From Paenibacillus apiarius (lineage in GTDB: Bacteria > Bacillota > Bacilli > Paenibacillales > Paenibacillaceae), in assembly GCF_017052585.1 (NCBI RefSeq), contig NZ_JAFFHZ010000001.1, forward strand, positions 4,278,001 through 4,342,000: a stretch of DNA of 64,000 nucleotides, written 5' to 3'. A program made the position numbers and the translations under genes. The notes below the pieces were generated by a model. That model saw nothing but the letters and a program-made list of their open reading frames with translations. It had not been told where the DNA came from and ran no database searches. Positions 1 to 8,132 of the stretch are shown piece by piece; position 1 is the stretch's first letter, and every line of letters starts with the position of its first letter.

Positions 1-570
1 TGTTCCGTTTGCCAAGGGAAAGGCAAGATTATCCGCGAGAAGTGCGGAAAATGCCAAGGCGCGGGCTCCGTAAAAAATCAGCGCAAAATTCACGTGCGAA
101 TCCCTGCCGGCGTGGATGACGGCGCGCAGCTGCGCATGAGCGGCGAAGGGGAAAGCGGACTGCGCGGCGGTCCGAACGGAGATTTATATATCGTCATTCG
201 CGTCAAATCGCACGAATTCTTCGAACGTGACGGTGACGATATATACTGCGAAGTTCCACTCACATTCGCTCAAGCGGCATTGGGCGATGAGATCGAAATT
301 CCGACGCTGACGGAAAAAGTAAAGCTGAAAATTCCTGCCGGCACGCAAACGGGCACCTTCTTCCGCCTGCGCGGCAAAGGCGTTCCGCGTCTGCGCGGTC
401 ACGGACAAGGCGATCAGCATGTGAAGGTCGTCATTGTGACGCCAACGAAAATGTCCGACGAACAGAAGGATATGCTGCGCCAGTTCGCTGAGCTTGGCGG
501 AGAGCAGCCTAACGGCGGCCATGAAGAATCGTTTTTCGACCGCATGAAGAGAGCCTTCCGCGGCGATTAG
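1..570 (+). CDS. dnaJ: Chaperone DnaJ (Hsp40), C-terminal part
   Basis: The gene is cut by the left edge of the window; 189 codons remain in frame 1 and end with TAG. The first residues hold two CxxCxGxG zinc-finger repeats (CSVCQGKG at 1-8 and CGKCQGAG at 15-22), which correspond to the third and fourth repeats of DnaJ. They are followed by the two beta-rich substrate-binding domains ([14 protein letters not shown], then [21 protein letters not shown]). DnaJ stimulates DnaK ATPase and delivers unfolded clients in the cytoplasm. In Bacillales it closes the hrcA-grpE-dnaK-dnaJ operon, and a strong terminator follows here, so the heat-shock transcript probably ends at this point. The identity is secure. 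Confidence 0.97.
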   Translation, partial: CSVCQGKGKIIREKCGKCQGAGSVKNQRKIHVRIPAGVDDGAQLRMSGEGESGLRGGPNGDLYIVIRVKSHEFFERDGDDIYCEVPLTFAQAALGDEIEIPTLTEKVKLKIPAGTQTGTFFRLRGKGVPRLRGHGQGDQHVKVVIVTPTKMSDEQKDMLRQFAELGGEQPNGGHEESFFDRMKRAFRGD

Positions 571-593
571 CCGAGTAATATAGTTCAACTCAA

Positions 594-634
594 CCACGTG
601 ACTCTATCATGAAGATAGAGACGTGGTTTTTTCT
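594..634 (+). terminator. Rho-independent terminator after dnaJ
   Basis: A hairpin with arms CCACGT(GA)CTCTATC and GATAGAGACGTGG (a two-base bulge) around a short loop is followed by a run of six T. It starts 24 bases after the dnaJ stop codon. Confidence 0.9.
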
Positions 635-764
635 ATATGTGCTTCATTCTCCCCTATAATATGTTTGTGCAATCTTCAATTCGGTCTATTCGTCTATTGA
701 TATAATTGTCAATATCATTTATCATACATGTATAAGTTCATTAATTTGGTCGGAGATATGGATG

Positions 765-819
765 GGACCACAACTACGCATTGAATGTCAATGCGATTGT
801 TGTGGTCCTTTTCTTTTTT
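765..819 (+). promoter_or_regulatory. glpD leader terminator, probable GlpP antitermination target
   Basis: The leader ahead of glpD carries an inverted repeat, GGACCACAAC...GTTGTGGTCC, with further pairing of CGCATTG and CAATGCG around the loop. A T-rich tail (809-819) follows, and the glpD Shine-Dalgarno comes right after. An intrinsic terminator placed inside a leader is the known arrangement of B. subtilis glpD, where GlpP with glycerol-3-phosphate prevents termination. A glpP gene lies at 6844-7425. The structure is seen directly; control by GlpP is inferred from the family. Confidence 0.8.
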
Positions 820-844
820 CTCCGTACAGGAAAGGACATCCGCC

Positions 845-2506
845 ATGACTCAATCATCATTTTCCAGCTTGAACAGACGTCAAATTCGGGAGCGGCTTCA
901 ATCTACAAGCTATGATGTGCTCATTATCGGAGGAGGCATTACAGGAGCCGGCATCGCGCTGGATGCGGCGGTTCGAGGCTTGAATACGGCTATTATTGAA
1001 ATGCAGGATTTTGCCGCTGGCACGAGCAGCCGTTCCACGAAGCTGGTACATGGGGGTTTGCGTTATTTGAAGCAGGGGGAAATCAATCTCGTGCGCGAAG
1101 TTGGACGCGAGCGGGCGATTGTATACGACAATGCCCCTCATGTTGTCGTCCCGGAACGGATGCTGATGCCTATCATTGAAGGAGGCACTTATGGGAGGTG
1201 GGCTACCTCGATCGGCTTATATGTATACGATTGGCTGGCAGGGGTAAAGAGAGCGGAGCGCAGGACGATGTTGAGCAAAGAGCAAACGCTTAAAAAGGAG
1301 CCGCTTCTGCGCAGCGATAAGCTGAAGGCCGGCGGTTACTATGTTGAGTACCGGACGGATGATGCGCGGTTGACGATAGAAATTATGAAAAGCGCAGCAG
1401 CCCGGGGGGTTACGGCGCTTAACTATATCAAGGCGGAGTCGTTCGTCTACGATGATAACGGACACGTAGCCGGCGTTACGGCCAGGGATATGAATGACGG
1501 CACGACCATTGCGATTTCCGCCGCCAAAGTGGTAAACGCAGCTGGCCCTTGGGTGGACACGCTGCGCGAGCTCGATCGCTCCAAGACGGGCAAACGGCTG
1601 CACTTGACGAAAGGCATTCATATCGTTATCGATCAGTCTCGCTTCCCGCTGCGGCAGGCAATCTATTTCGATACGCCAGACGGCCGGATGGTGTTTGCCA
1701 TTCCGCGGGACGGCAAGACGTATATCGGCACGACGGACACGAATTACGAGGGCGAGTTGGAGCATCCCCGCATGACGCGTGAAGACTTGCTCTATTTGCT
1801 GCGGGCGGCCAATTACATGTTCCCCACGATAGCGTTAACAGAGAACGATGTGGAATCATCGTGGGCAGGGCTTCGACCGCTTATCCACGAGGACGGGAAA
1901 TCACCTTCCGAGCTGTCGCGCAAGGATGAAATCTTTCTGTCTCCGTCCGGCTTGATTACGATTGCCGGAGGCAAGCTGACGGGATACCGCAAGATGGCGG
2001 AGCGCGTCGTCAATCTCGTGACGAATCAATTGGGGACTGCCAGAGGGAAAGCCTATCCGAGCTGCTCGACAGACCGCGTTGTATTGTCGGGAGGGGATGT
2101 ACCGGGGCAATTTGCCGACTTTTGCTCGGAGTGGACGCGCCGCGGCCAGGCGCTCGGCTTGAGTGAAGCGCGCGCCAAGGAAATGGTGATGTTATACGGA
2201 ATGAACGTGCAGCATGTGTTTTCCCGTATGGAACATGACCGGCAAGCAGGCAATCCATGCGAATTGCCTGCGGATGTCATGGCCGCGCTCGTCTATGGAG
2301 TGGAGGCAGAGATGGTAACGCGCCCGGTTGACTTTATCGCGCGTCGTACAGGTGCCGTGAACTTTCGCATCTCGACAGCGAAGGAGTGGCTGAAGCCGGT
2401 TGCGCGCTTTATGGCGGAAATATTCGGATGGGATGCCGTGACTGAGGAACGCTATGTGCGGCAAGCAGAGGAAGAAATCGAATATGCGGAGATACCCGTG
2501 GAATAA
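845..2506 (+). CDS. glpD: Aerobic glycerol-3-phosphate dehydrogenase
   Basis: This membrane-associated FAD enzyme oxidises sn-glycerol-3-phosphate to dihydroxyacetone phosphate and passes electrons to quinone. The 553-residue protein has the usual GlpD length. The N-terminal FAD-binding loop GGGITGAG is at residues 29-36 and the conserved TSSRSTKLVHGGLRYL segment is at about 60-75. The alpha-helical C-terminal domain is complete. I chose ATG 845 because AGGAAAGG lies just upstream and the N-terminus then matches the family. An in-frame ATG at 785 lies inside the leader terminator stem and is rejected. The gene faces the ugp-glpQ operon tail to tail. Expression is probably controlled by GlpP at the leader terminator. 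Confidence 0.95.
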   Translation: MTQSSFSSLNRRQIRERLQSTSYDVLIIGGGITGAGIALDAAVRGLNTAIIEMQDFAAGTSSRSTKLVHGGLRYLKQGEINLVREVGRERAIVYDNAPHVVVPERMLMPIIEGGTYGRWATSIGLYVYDWLAGVKRAERRTMLSKEQTLKKEPLLRSDKLKAGGYYVEYRTDDARLTIEIMKSAAARGVTALNYIKAESFVYDDNGHVAGVTARDMNDGTTIAISAAKVVNAAGPWVDTLRELDRSKTGKRLHLTKGIHIVIDQSRFPLRQAIYFDTPDGRMVFAIPRDGKTYIGTTDTNYEGELEHPRMTREDLLYLLRAANYMFPTIALTENDVESSWAGLRPLIHEDGKSPSELSRKDEIFLSPSGLITIAGGKLTGYRKMAERVVNLVTNQLGTARGKAYPSCSTDRVVLSGGDVPGQFADFCSEWTRRGQALGLSEARAKEMVMLYGMNVQHVFSRMEHDRQAGNPCELPADVMAALVYGVEAEMVTRPVDFIARRTGAVNFRISTAKEWLKPVARFMAEIFGWDAVTEERYVRQAEEEIEYAEIPVE

Positions 2507-2544
2507 GGCTGGATACGGTCCGCTCCGATAAGCTGGCATGACAA

Positions 2545-2575
2545 AGCCGAAGCTTGCGCAATGCAGGCTTCGGCT
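2545..2575. terminator. Hairpin between convergent glpD and glpQ
   Basis: Perfect nine-base arms AGCCGAAGC/GCTTCGGCT surround a 13-base loop, between the two convergent stop codons. T-runs are short on both strands, so a shared bidirectional terminator is plausible but weak. Confidence 0.5.
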
Positions 2576-2612
2576 GGTCTTGGGAAGAGCTATAGCTGCT
2601 CTGTAACCCGCC

Positions 2613-3335
2613 TCAAATCCCCACTTTCACGTAATTCGGGACGTTCGAGAAGATTCCGTCAATGCCTGCGGAACGCAGCGCTACGGCCCATTCCGGACGG
2701 TCAACCGTATAGGCGTATACTTTGCTGCCGATGGCATGGCACGCGGAAATAAACGCTTCGTTCGCGAAGGAGAAGTGTGGATGGACGCTGTATACCGGAA
2801 ATGGCAGCGAGCGAATGTAGTTTTCGGGCTGATACAGCCGATCGCCGAACAGGACGCCAAGCTTAATTCTGGGCTCCAGCTCGGCGATGGCAGCCAAAGA
2901 ATAGTGGTCGAAAGAAGAGACGATGACGCGATCGATCATGCCGCGTGCGGACAACGCTTGAATAAGCTTTTGCTCGATTCCTTTGTAGAAAAACGGCACG
3001 TTTTTAATTTCAATGTTCGTTATTACCCCGGTATCCGCCACAGCGTCCAAATAATCGTCCAGCAAAGGCAGGCGTTCCTTCGCGTAGTCGGAATGGAACC
3101 AACTTCCCGCATCCAGCTGGGACAGCTCTTCATATGTACAATCTGCAACATATCCGCTGCCGTTCGTAGTTCGCTTCACGTTCTCATCGTGAATAATGAT
3201 GAGCCGCCCATCCTTCGTCTGCTGAATGTCGAGCTCGATGCCTTCACAGCCCATGTCGACCGCCTTGCGAAATGCGGCCATCGTATTCTCGGGCGCATAC
3301 CCCGATGCCCCGCGGTGTGCAAATACGAACAACAT
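2613..3335 (-). CDS. ugpQ: Glycerophosphodiester phosphodiesterase, cytoplasmic type
   Basis: The enzyme hydrolyses glycerophosphodiesters to glycerol-3-phosphate and an alcohol. The 240-residue protein is one GDPD domain. It opens with FAHRG (His7, Arg8), then the metal-binding E34-L-D36 and His49 in IIIHDE. There is no signal peptide, so it acts in the cytoplasm like UgpQ rather than like secreted GlpQ. ATG 3335 has AGGAAAGG upstream and puts the catalytic motif at the usual position; GTG 3338 or 3341 are alternatives. It is the last gene of the ugpA-ugpE-ugpB-ugpQ unit, so it probably acts on diesters brought in by that transporter and feeds GlpD. Confidence 0.88.
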   Translation of the reverse strand: MLFVFAHRGASGYAPENTMAAFRKAVDMGCEGIELDIQQTKDGRLIIIHDENVKRTTNGSGYVADCTYEELSQLDAGSWFHSDYAKERLPLLDDYLDAVADTGVITNIEIKNVPFFYKGIEQKLIQALSARGMIDRVIVSSFDHYSLAAIAELEPRIKLGVLFGDRLYQPENYIRSLPFPVYSVHPHFSFANEAFISACHAIGSKVYAYTVDRPEWAVALRSAGIDGIFSNVPNYVKVGI

Positions 3336-3425
3336 CACCACCGACCTTTCCTGATTCAAATTTTGAATGCCGGCAAGCCAGACGGATCGCTGCACCGCTC
3401 TGTCATGCCGGCATCGCACGCTGCC

Positions 3426-4763
3426 TTATTTTGGCGCGTTAATTTTGTTGTCCTCCTCGATCAGCTTGTTGACTTTTGCGGTTAATTCCTCGACGACCTT
3501 CTTCGGCTCGTCTCCTTGGTACAGCTTCTCGATAGAGGTCGCTACCTCGTTGCGCGTTTCCGGGAAGACGGAGATGAGGGCGCCGCGTGTGGCCGTGCCG
3601 GGCTTGGTAAGCTGCAATTGCTTAACCGTCGTCAGGAACGGAGGGGCCTCTGCATACTTGTCTTTGAGCAGCTGTTCTTCATGCGCCGCTTTCGTAATCG
3701 GAAAATATCCGGTGCCAGCCGCCCATTCCGCCTGTACGGAAGGCTCGGTGACGTATTTCATGAAATCCCAAGCGCCTTCCTTCTCTTCCTCTGCCACGCT
3801 GTTCAAAAGCCATAGCGACGCCCCGCCGACAATGACTCCATTCGGCTCCTTGCCGTCCGGCGTCGGGAGGAAACCAGTGCCGACCTCGAACGGCGACGCT
3901 TTCATGACCCCTGCGAGTCCTGCGGTCGAATCCATATACATGGCGACTTTGCCGGCGCTGAACGCCGCGCGAATGTCATCCCATTTACGGCCGTAATTTC
4001 CCAGAGTCCCTTCTTTATTCATATCATTCAACCACTCAAAGATGCCAAGGCTTTCGGGAGAAGCGAGCAAAGATTTAGTCGCAAGCCCGTCACGCCCGTT
4101 GCCGTTGTCGACGAAGTCGGCGCCTTGGTTGGCAAGCAGCTGCTCGATGAACCAGCCGTATACGAGCAGGGCGAAGCCTTTTTCATTGTTGGCGCCGTTC
4201 GTCAGCTTCTTAGCGGCCGCGCGAATTTCGCCAAACGTGCCGGGCGGGTTCTCCGGATCGAGTCCCGCTTCCTTGAACTTAGTTTTATTGTAAATCAAAA
4301 TGGCGTTGGAGGTGTTAAATGGAAAGGAGTACAGCTTGCCCTCCACTTGATAGTAGCTTAATATATTGTCCTCCCATTGAGAGAGGTCGAAGTTGTCTTT
4401 ATCGATAAAATCCTGCACAGGCTGAATGTAGCCGCTGTTAACCATGTATTTCGTGCCTATCTCCTGCACCTGCATCAATGTCGGCGCTTCGGGCGTTCCG
4501 CCTACGGTCTTCAGCTTCGTTAACGATTCTTCATAGGAGCCTTGGAAGATCGCGTCAACCGCATATTTGTCCTGCTTCTTATTGTAATCGTCCGCCATCT
4601 TGCTGATAAGCTCCCCGCTCTCTCCGCTCATGGCATGCCAAAATGTCACCTTGATGCGGCCATCTTCCGATTTTCTCGCTTCCGAGCTTGACGAATTGCT
4701 GCAGCCTGCCGCCGCCAGCACAAGCGCCGCAGACAGCAGCAGCGCCAGCCATGTTTTTTTCAT
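3426..4763 (-). CDS. ugpB: ABC transporter substrate-binding lipoprotein, glycerol-3-phosphate/diester type
   Basis: This 445-residue family 1 extracellular solute-binding protein has a lipoprotein signal peptide with Cys21 in the LAAAGC lipobox, so it should be anchored on the outer face of the membrane. The mature part has the two-lobe carbohydrate-binding fold typical of UgpB (ITFWHAMSG-like start, MYMDSTAG, GGASLWLL). The start ATG 4763 is preceded by AGGGG. It follows ugpA and ugpE on the same strand with 50 bases between. Glycerophosphodiesters or glycerol-3-phosphate as substrate is inferred from the neighbouring ugpQ, glpD and glpP; by sequence alone a sugar substrate cannot be excluded. 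Confidence 0.82.
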   Translation of the reverse strand: MKKTWLALLLSAALVLAAAGCSNSSSSEARKSEDGRIKVTFWHAMSGESGELISKMADDYNKKQDKYAVDAIFQGSYEESLTKLKTVGGTPEAPTLMQVQEIGTKYMVNSGYIQPVQDFIDKDNFDLSQWEDNILSYYQVEGKLYSFPFNTSNAILIYNKTKFKEAGLDPENPPGTFGEIRAAAKKLTNGANNEKGFALLVYGWFIEQLLANQGADFVDNGNGRDGLATKSLLASPESLGIFEWLNDMNKEGTLGNYGRKWDDIRAAFSAGKVAMYMDSTAGLAGVMKASPFEVGTGFLPTPDGKEPNGVIVGGASLWLLNSVAEEEKEGAWDFMKYVTEPSVQAEWAAGTGYFPITKAAHEEQLLKDKYAEAPPFLTTVKQLQLTKPGTATRGALISVFPETRNEVATSIEKLYQGDEPKKVVEELTAKVNKLIEEDNKINAPK

Positions 4764-4813
4764 GCAATGAATCCCCCTATTATCATTTTTTGTCCAATGA
4801 GGAGCAATTTCTT

Positions 4814-5635
4814 TTATCCTTTCAATGCTCCTGACATCAAGCCGCGTCTAAGCTGCTTAAGGCTCAGGAACAAGAAAAGCAGCGTCGGGACAAGCACGAT
4901 AACGACTCCGGCCATGACAACCGGCCAGTTCGTATTCGTTTCTTGCGCCTGCATCATTTTGAGTCCAATCTGTACGGTGCGGACATTGTTGTTCGTCGTC
5001 GTCAACAGCGGCCATAAATACATGTTCCAGGTCGTAAGGAATCCATATACGCCCAGTGCGCTCAGCATCGGCATGGAGAGCGGAACGACGAACGACACGA
5101 GATACCGCGCACGTCCGCATCCCTCGAGCTGAGCGGATTCATATAGTTCGTGCGGCAAGGTCAGGAAATGCTGGCGCAGCAGAAAGACGCCGAACGCAAG
5201 CGCGAAGAAAGGCAAAGACAGCCCTTGATATGTATTCACCCAATTCAGGCCGACAATTGTCAAATAGTTCGGAATCATCGTCGCTTCCCATGGAATCATC
5301 ATCGTAGAGATGAGCAGAAAGAAAATGAAGTTGCGCCCTCTGAAAGGGATGAACACGATAGCGTAGGCAGCAAGACAACAGACGATGATTTGCCCTATCA
5401 TGACGGTCAGTGACACGATTAGGCTGTTCAGCATAAATTTCATCAACGGAACGCTCTTTAGCGCAAGCGTGAAATTTTCGAACATGAAGCTGGCGGGAAA
5501 CAGCTTCCCCGTCATAATTTCCTCTGATGTCATCAAGCTAGCAAGCACGGCATACACGATCGGAAAGAACATGAGGATGGATGCCGCGATAAGCAGAAAG
5601 TAGAATATGCCTTTCTGGCAAAGTGACATTCTCAT
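4814..5635 (-). CDS. ugpE: ABC transporter permease, UgpE type
   Basis: This 273-residue inner-membrane permease has about six hydrophobic segments and the cytoplasmic EAA loop (ESAQLEGCGRARY...VPLSMP at about 160-185) that docks the ATPase. It forms the channel with UgpA. The start codon overlaps the ugpA stop by four bases (ATGA), which suggests translational coupling. No ATPase gene (ugpC/msmX type) lies in this cluster, so the pair probably uses a shared ATPase coded elsewhere. Assignment to the Ugp subgroup rests on context. Confidence 0.85.
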   Translation of the reverse strand: MRMSLCQKGIFYFLLIAASILMFFPIVYAVLASLMTSEEIMTGKLFPASFMFENFTLALKSVPLMKFMLNSLIVSLTVMIGQIIVCCLAAYAIVFIPFRGRNFIFFLLISTMMIPWEATMIPNYLTIVGLNWVNTYQGLSLPFFALAFGVFLLRQHFLTLPHELYESAQLEGCGRARYLVSFVVPLSMPMLSALGVYGFLTTWNMYLWPLLTTTNNNVRTVQIGLKMMQAQETNTNWPVVMAGVVIVLVPTLLFLFLSLKQLRRGLMSGALKG

Positions 5636-6543
5636 TGATAGTGCACCTTCTTTTCCCCGACTTTGAATTGAATGATGGTGGCAATCAGGACGATGAGGAA
5701 CAGGATGATGGCTTGGGCGCTCGCGATGCCGAATTTGTAGTGGATGAATGCATTCTGATAGATGGAGTAAACAATGAGATTCGTCGATTCAGCAGGTCCG
5801 CCCTTGGTGAGAATATCGATCTGGCCGAACGACTGGAACGAATGGATGACGGTGACAATGATGACGAAGAACAGAGTCGGCGATACCATCGGCAGCGTGA
5901 TGCGGAACAAGCGGACCCAGTAGCCGGCACCGTCGATTTTAGCGCTTTCATACATATCTTCCGGTATACCTTGCAGTCCGCCAAGCAAAATGATGTAGTT
6001 GAAACCGATACCCATCCATACGCTTGTGGCGGCAACGGAAATGAGCGCCCATTTCGGATCGGTCAGCCACTGAATCGGGGCGATGCCGATCCAATCGAGC
6101 GCATGGTTCAGAAACCCGATGCTCGGATGGAACAAAAACAAAAAGATCATCGACCCGGCGGCGACCGACACCCCGACGGTGGAGGAGAAAACAATGCGAA
6201 AGAACTGGATGCCGCGCAGCCGCTCGCTTGAAATGACGGCTAGAAAGAAAGCGATGGCAACGCCGAGCGGCACGGTGTACAGGACGTAGAGAAAGGTGCC
6301 GCGCAAGCTGGTCAGAAAGCTGTCGGATTGAAACAATTGCACGTAATTGTCCAGACCTACAAACAGTACCGGAATACCGCGGGCATTGGTCGTGAAGAAA
6401 CTGTAATAAAGCGTTTTCAACATCGGATAGAACGTAAATACAATCATAATAATAAGCACAGGACTCAGATACAGCAGACCGGCTGCGAGCAATCGAAGCC
6501 CCGAATCTTTGTTCCTAGCCACGTTCCTGCCGGAATGGCTCAT
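5632..6543 (-). CDS. ugpA: ABC transporter permease, UgpA type
   Basis: First gene of the minus-strand operon, 303 residues. It has a hydrophobic first helix at about 20-40, further membrane helices, and the EAA loop MYESAKIDGAGYW...LP near residue 215, typical of MalF/UgpA permeases. The start at 6543 has AAGGGGG upstream. The leader ahead of it carries a promoter and an intrinsic terminator (6588-6655), so entry into the operon is probably controlled by antitermination. It pairs with UgpE and the binding protein UgpB. Confidence 0.85.
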   Translation of the reverse strand: MSHSGRNVARNKDSGLRLLAAGLLYLSPVLIIMIVFTFYPMLKTLYYSFFTTNARGIPVLFVGLDNYVQLFQSDSFLTSLRGTFLYVLYTVPLGVAIAFFLAVISSERLRGIQFFRIVFSSTVGVSVAAGSMIFLFLFHPSIGFLNHALDWIGIAPIQWLTDPKWALISVAATSVWMGIGFNYIILLGGLQGIPEDMYESAKIDGAGYWVRLFRITLPMVSPTLFFVIIVTVIHSFQSFGQIDILTKGGPAESTNLIVYSIYQNAFIHYKFGIASAQAIILFLIVLIATIIQFKVGEKKVHYQ

Positions 6544-6587
6544 GTGGTCGCATCCCCCTTAGGATAAGTCATCGTTATGTCTCTTCA

Positions 6588-6655
6588 GAAAAAAAGAAGA
6601 CCACAAGGCTGCCAAATAGCCGTTAAGGCTACCTGAATCATTGATGGTCTTCTCC
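6588..6655 (-). promoter_or_regulatory. ugp operon leader terminator, probable GlpP target
   Basis: Read on the minus strand, GAAGACCA pairs with TGGTCTTC around an inner GGTAGCC/GGCTAT stem, followed by a run of seven T, between the promoter at 6688-6716 and ugpA. The 3' arm shares TTGTGGTC and the following T-rich stretch with the glpD leader terminator, which supports a common antiterminator. Control by GlpP is inference. Confidence 0.75.
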
Positions 6656-6687
6656 GCTTCACGAAACCGGAATATTAACTTGCACCA

Positions 6688-6716
6688 AGTATAATTCACA
6701 AAATATTAAAAATCAA
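6688..6716 (-). promoter_or_regulatory. SigA-type promoter of the ugp operon
   Basis: On the minus strand TTGATT is separated by 17 bases from TATACT; transcription would start near 6681 and run through the leader terminator into ugpA. It lies in AT-rich DNA between the divergent ugpA and glpP genes. Confidence 0.7.
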
Positions 6717-6765
6717 CATAAATTTAACTTGGAAAATACAAGGATAACGCTTGACAAAATATCAA

Positions 6766-6794
6766 TTGACTCAATCGGAGGCTGGAAGTACGAT
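6766..6794 (+). promoter_or_regulatory. Possible SigA promoter of glpP
   Basis: TTGACT and TACGAT are 17 bases apart, with glpP starting 50 bases downstream. The -10 box has two mismatches to consensus, so this is tentative. Confidence 0.4.
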
Positions 6795-6843
6795 ATTCGT
6801 AGATTTACACTGAATAAACCTCTAAATAGGGGAGGCCCAGACG

Positions 6844-7425
6844 ATGTACTTCGCCAATCAGCCAATCCTGCCAGCCGTCCGGCAGATGAAAGACTTTGAA
6901 AAGCTGCTTACTAGTCCGTTCGAATACTTGGTCTTGCTCGATGTTCATATTGCGCAATTAAAGCCTATCTTTCAGATGGCCCAGCCGTATCATAAAAAAT
7001 TGCTGCTGCACGTCGATCTGATTCAAGGGCTGCAAAGCGACAGTTACGCGGCAGAGTTTCTATGTCAGGAATTCAATCCTTATGGATTGCTGTCCACGAA
7101 GGCGAACGTCATTATACGCGCCAAGCAGAAAGGTGTCATTGCGATCCAGCGTATTTTTTTGATCGACAACAGTTCCTTCGAGAAGAGCTGTTCCTTGCTT
7201 GAAAAAACAAATCCCGATTTTATCGAAGTGCTGCCGAGTCCGATGCTGCACGTCATGAACAATAGCAAGCAGGGCCCTGACATCCCGCTTCTTGCCGGCG
7301 GATTCATCCGCACGACCGCGGATGTGGATGAAGCGCTTGGCGCAGGGGCCGTAGCGGTCACCACATCCAGCAAAGAGCTGTGGAAGCATTATGCGGATCA
7401 CGGCGCCGACCGTGTCAAGGCATAG
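6844..7425 (+). CDS. glpP: Glycerol-3-phosphate responsive antiterminator
   Basis: GlpP is an RNA-binding TIM-barrel-like protein that, with glycerol-3-phosphate, lets RNA polymerase pass leader terminators of glp genes. The 193-residue protein has the family length and conserved segments: LLHVDLIQGL, a stretch around GLLSTK, QRIFLIDN, DFIEVLPSPM, and the C-terminal LAGGFIRTTADV followed by AVTTSS. ATG 6844 is preceded by AGGGGAGG. It is divergent from the ugp operon and close to glpD; both of those have a terminator in the leader, which fits a local regulator. The family assignment is firm; the exact targets are inferred. Confidence 0.9.
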   Translation: MYFANQPILPAVRQMKDFEKLLTSPFEYLVLLDVHIAQLKPIFQMAQPYHKKLLLHVDLIQGLQSDSYAAEFLCQEFNPYGLLSTKANVIIRAKQKGVIAIQRIFLIDNSSFEKSCSLLEKTNPDFIEVLPSPMLHVMNNSKQGPDIPLLAGGFIRTTADVDEALGAGAVAVTTSSKELWKHYADHGADRVKA

Positions 7426-7586
7426 CACCAGGTGTCACTCCTATAAAATGCGAATTGCCGGGCATGCACGGAACGTGGCAGAGTTACTCAACGAGCAACC
7501 CGGAACAGCGCATGGTTTGGCCTGAATTGTGAAATGCTACTCATGTTATGCCAAGCTTGACTTGACAGCATGAGGAGGATGTATTG

Positions 7587-7781
7587 ATGAGCACGTACCG
7601 GGACAATAACAGACGCAATGCGAGCAGCTACACAGAACAGGCCGATGCGGTCGTCAGCCGCTCCAACGCGCCCCTTGGCAAAAATGAAGACGTCGAGTTC
7701 TCGATGGACCAAGCGGATGCCGCAGATATGAAGGCGTTGGAGCGCGCGCGTCAGGCGGATGAACGGGCTGAGCAGTCATGA
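7587..7781 (+). CDS. Small YfhD-like protein
   Basis: A 64-residue, highly charged protein without membrane segments. The C-terminal half (EDVEFSMDQADAADMKALERARQAD) resembles the DVEFS...AD..D..A..RA..AD pattern I associate with the small Bacillales YfhD family, of unknown function. GAGGAGGA lies seven bases before ATG 7587; a TTG codon directly before it is a less likely start. The stop overlaps the next start (ATGA), so the two genes are probably co-translated. The family match is from memory and only moderate. Confidence 0.6.
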   Translation: MSTYRDNNRRNASSYTEQADAVVSRSNAPLGKNEDVEFSMDQADAADMKALERARQADERAEQS

Positions 7782-7978
7782 CTTATGTCGAGGCGCGGTT
7801 TGCCGCCGGGGCTGCGGCCGATATGTGCGAACGAAAGCTGAGCGCATTGCGGGCCCATGATATTCGAGTTACCCAGGCTGATGAAGGCTACATCGTAAGC
7901 GCCGACGTTACCGACTCAACATTGGACCAAGTATACGCCGTTCTGCGCGAACATGACGGCACTCCGCTGAACGAGTAG
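7778..7978 (+). CDS. Small conserved-looking protein of unknown function
   Basis: A 66-residue soluble protein, translationally coupled to the preceding small gene by an ATGA overlap. It reads like a compact alpha/beta fold, with ARFAAGAAADMCERKLSALRAHDIRV then a YIVSADVTDSTLDQVYAVLREHDG segment. The pattern resembles other short 'sensor-like' domains but I cannot name the family. There is one cysteine and no catalytic motif. A terminator-like hairpin and the prmA promoter follow. Confidence 0.6.
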   Translation: MTYVEARFAAGAAADMCERKLSALRAHDIRVTQADEGYIVSADVTDSTLDQVYAVLREHDGTPLNE

Positions 7979-8009
7979 AATGAGCGTACGACCCGATGGC
8001 TACCGGATT

Positions 8010-8067
8010 AAAACTCCTGCATTCGAATGACTCTTAATGAGCTCTCGTTGTATGGAGTTTTATTTTT
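8010..8067 (+). terminator. Probable terminator before prmA
   Basis: AAAACTCC pairs with GGAGTTTT around a loop of about 36 bases that can fold further, followed by ATTTTT. The long loop makes it a moderate call. Confidence 0.5.
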
Positions 8068-8076
8068 GTGTACAAT
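8048..8076 (+). promoter_or_regulatory. SigA promoter of prmA
   Basis: TTGTAT is 17 bases from TACAAT, with start near 8083 and the prmA GTG at 8133. The box overlaps the 3' arm of the preceding hairpin. Confidence 0.65.
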
Positions 8077-8132
8077 AAATAGAATGTGTAGACATGATGA
8101 AAATAGAATGAGGCATAGGGGGATGTACGATC

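Noticed and set aside
184-597. 137-residue antisense frame in dnaJ
   Set aside because: A shadow of the dnaJ codon pattern; no promoter or ribosome site and no family.
785-844. In-frame ATG giving a 20-residue longer GlpD
   Set aside because: The codon lies within the leader terminator stem and has no ribosome site; ATG 845 has one and fits the family.
3367-3412. ATGCCGGCA repeated on both sides of the ugpB-ugpQ gap
   Set aside because: Each unit is itself a palindrome, no T-run follows, and it may be only a weak processing hairpin.
6742-6756. CRE-like palindrome GGATAACGCTTGACA near the ugp promoter
   Set aside because: Two mismatches to the CcpA box at important positions and no second site; not enough to call.
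6751-6756. TTGACA as -35 of glpP
   Set aside because: No acceptable -10 box 16 to 18 bases downstream.
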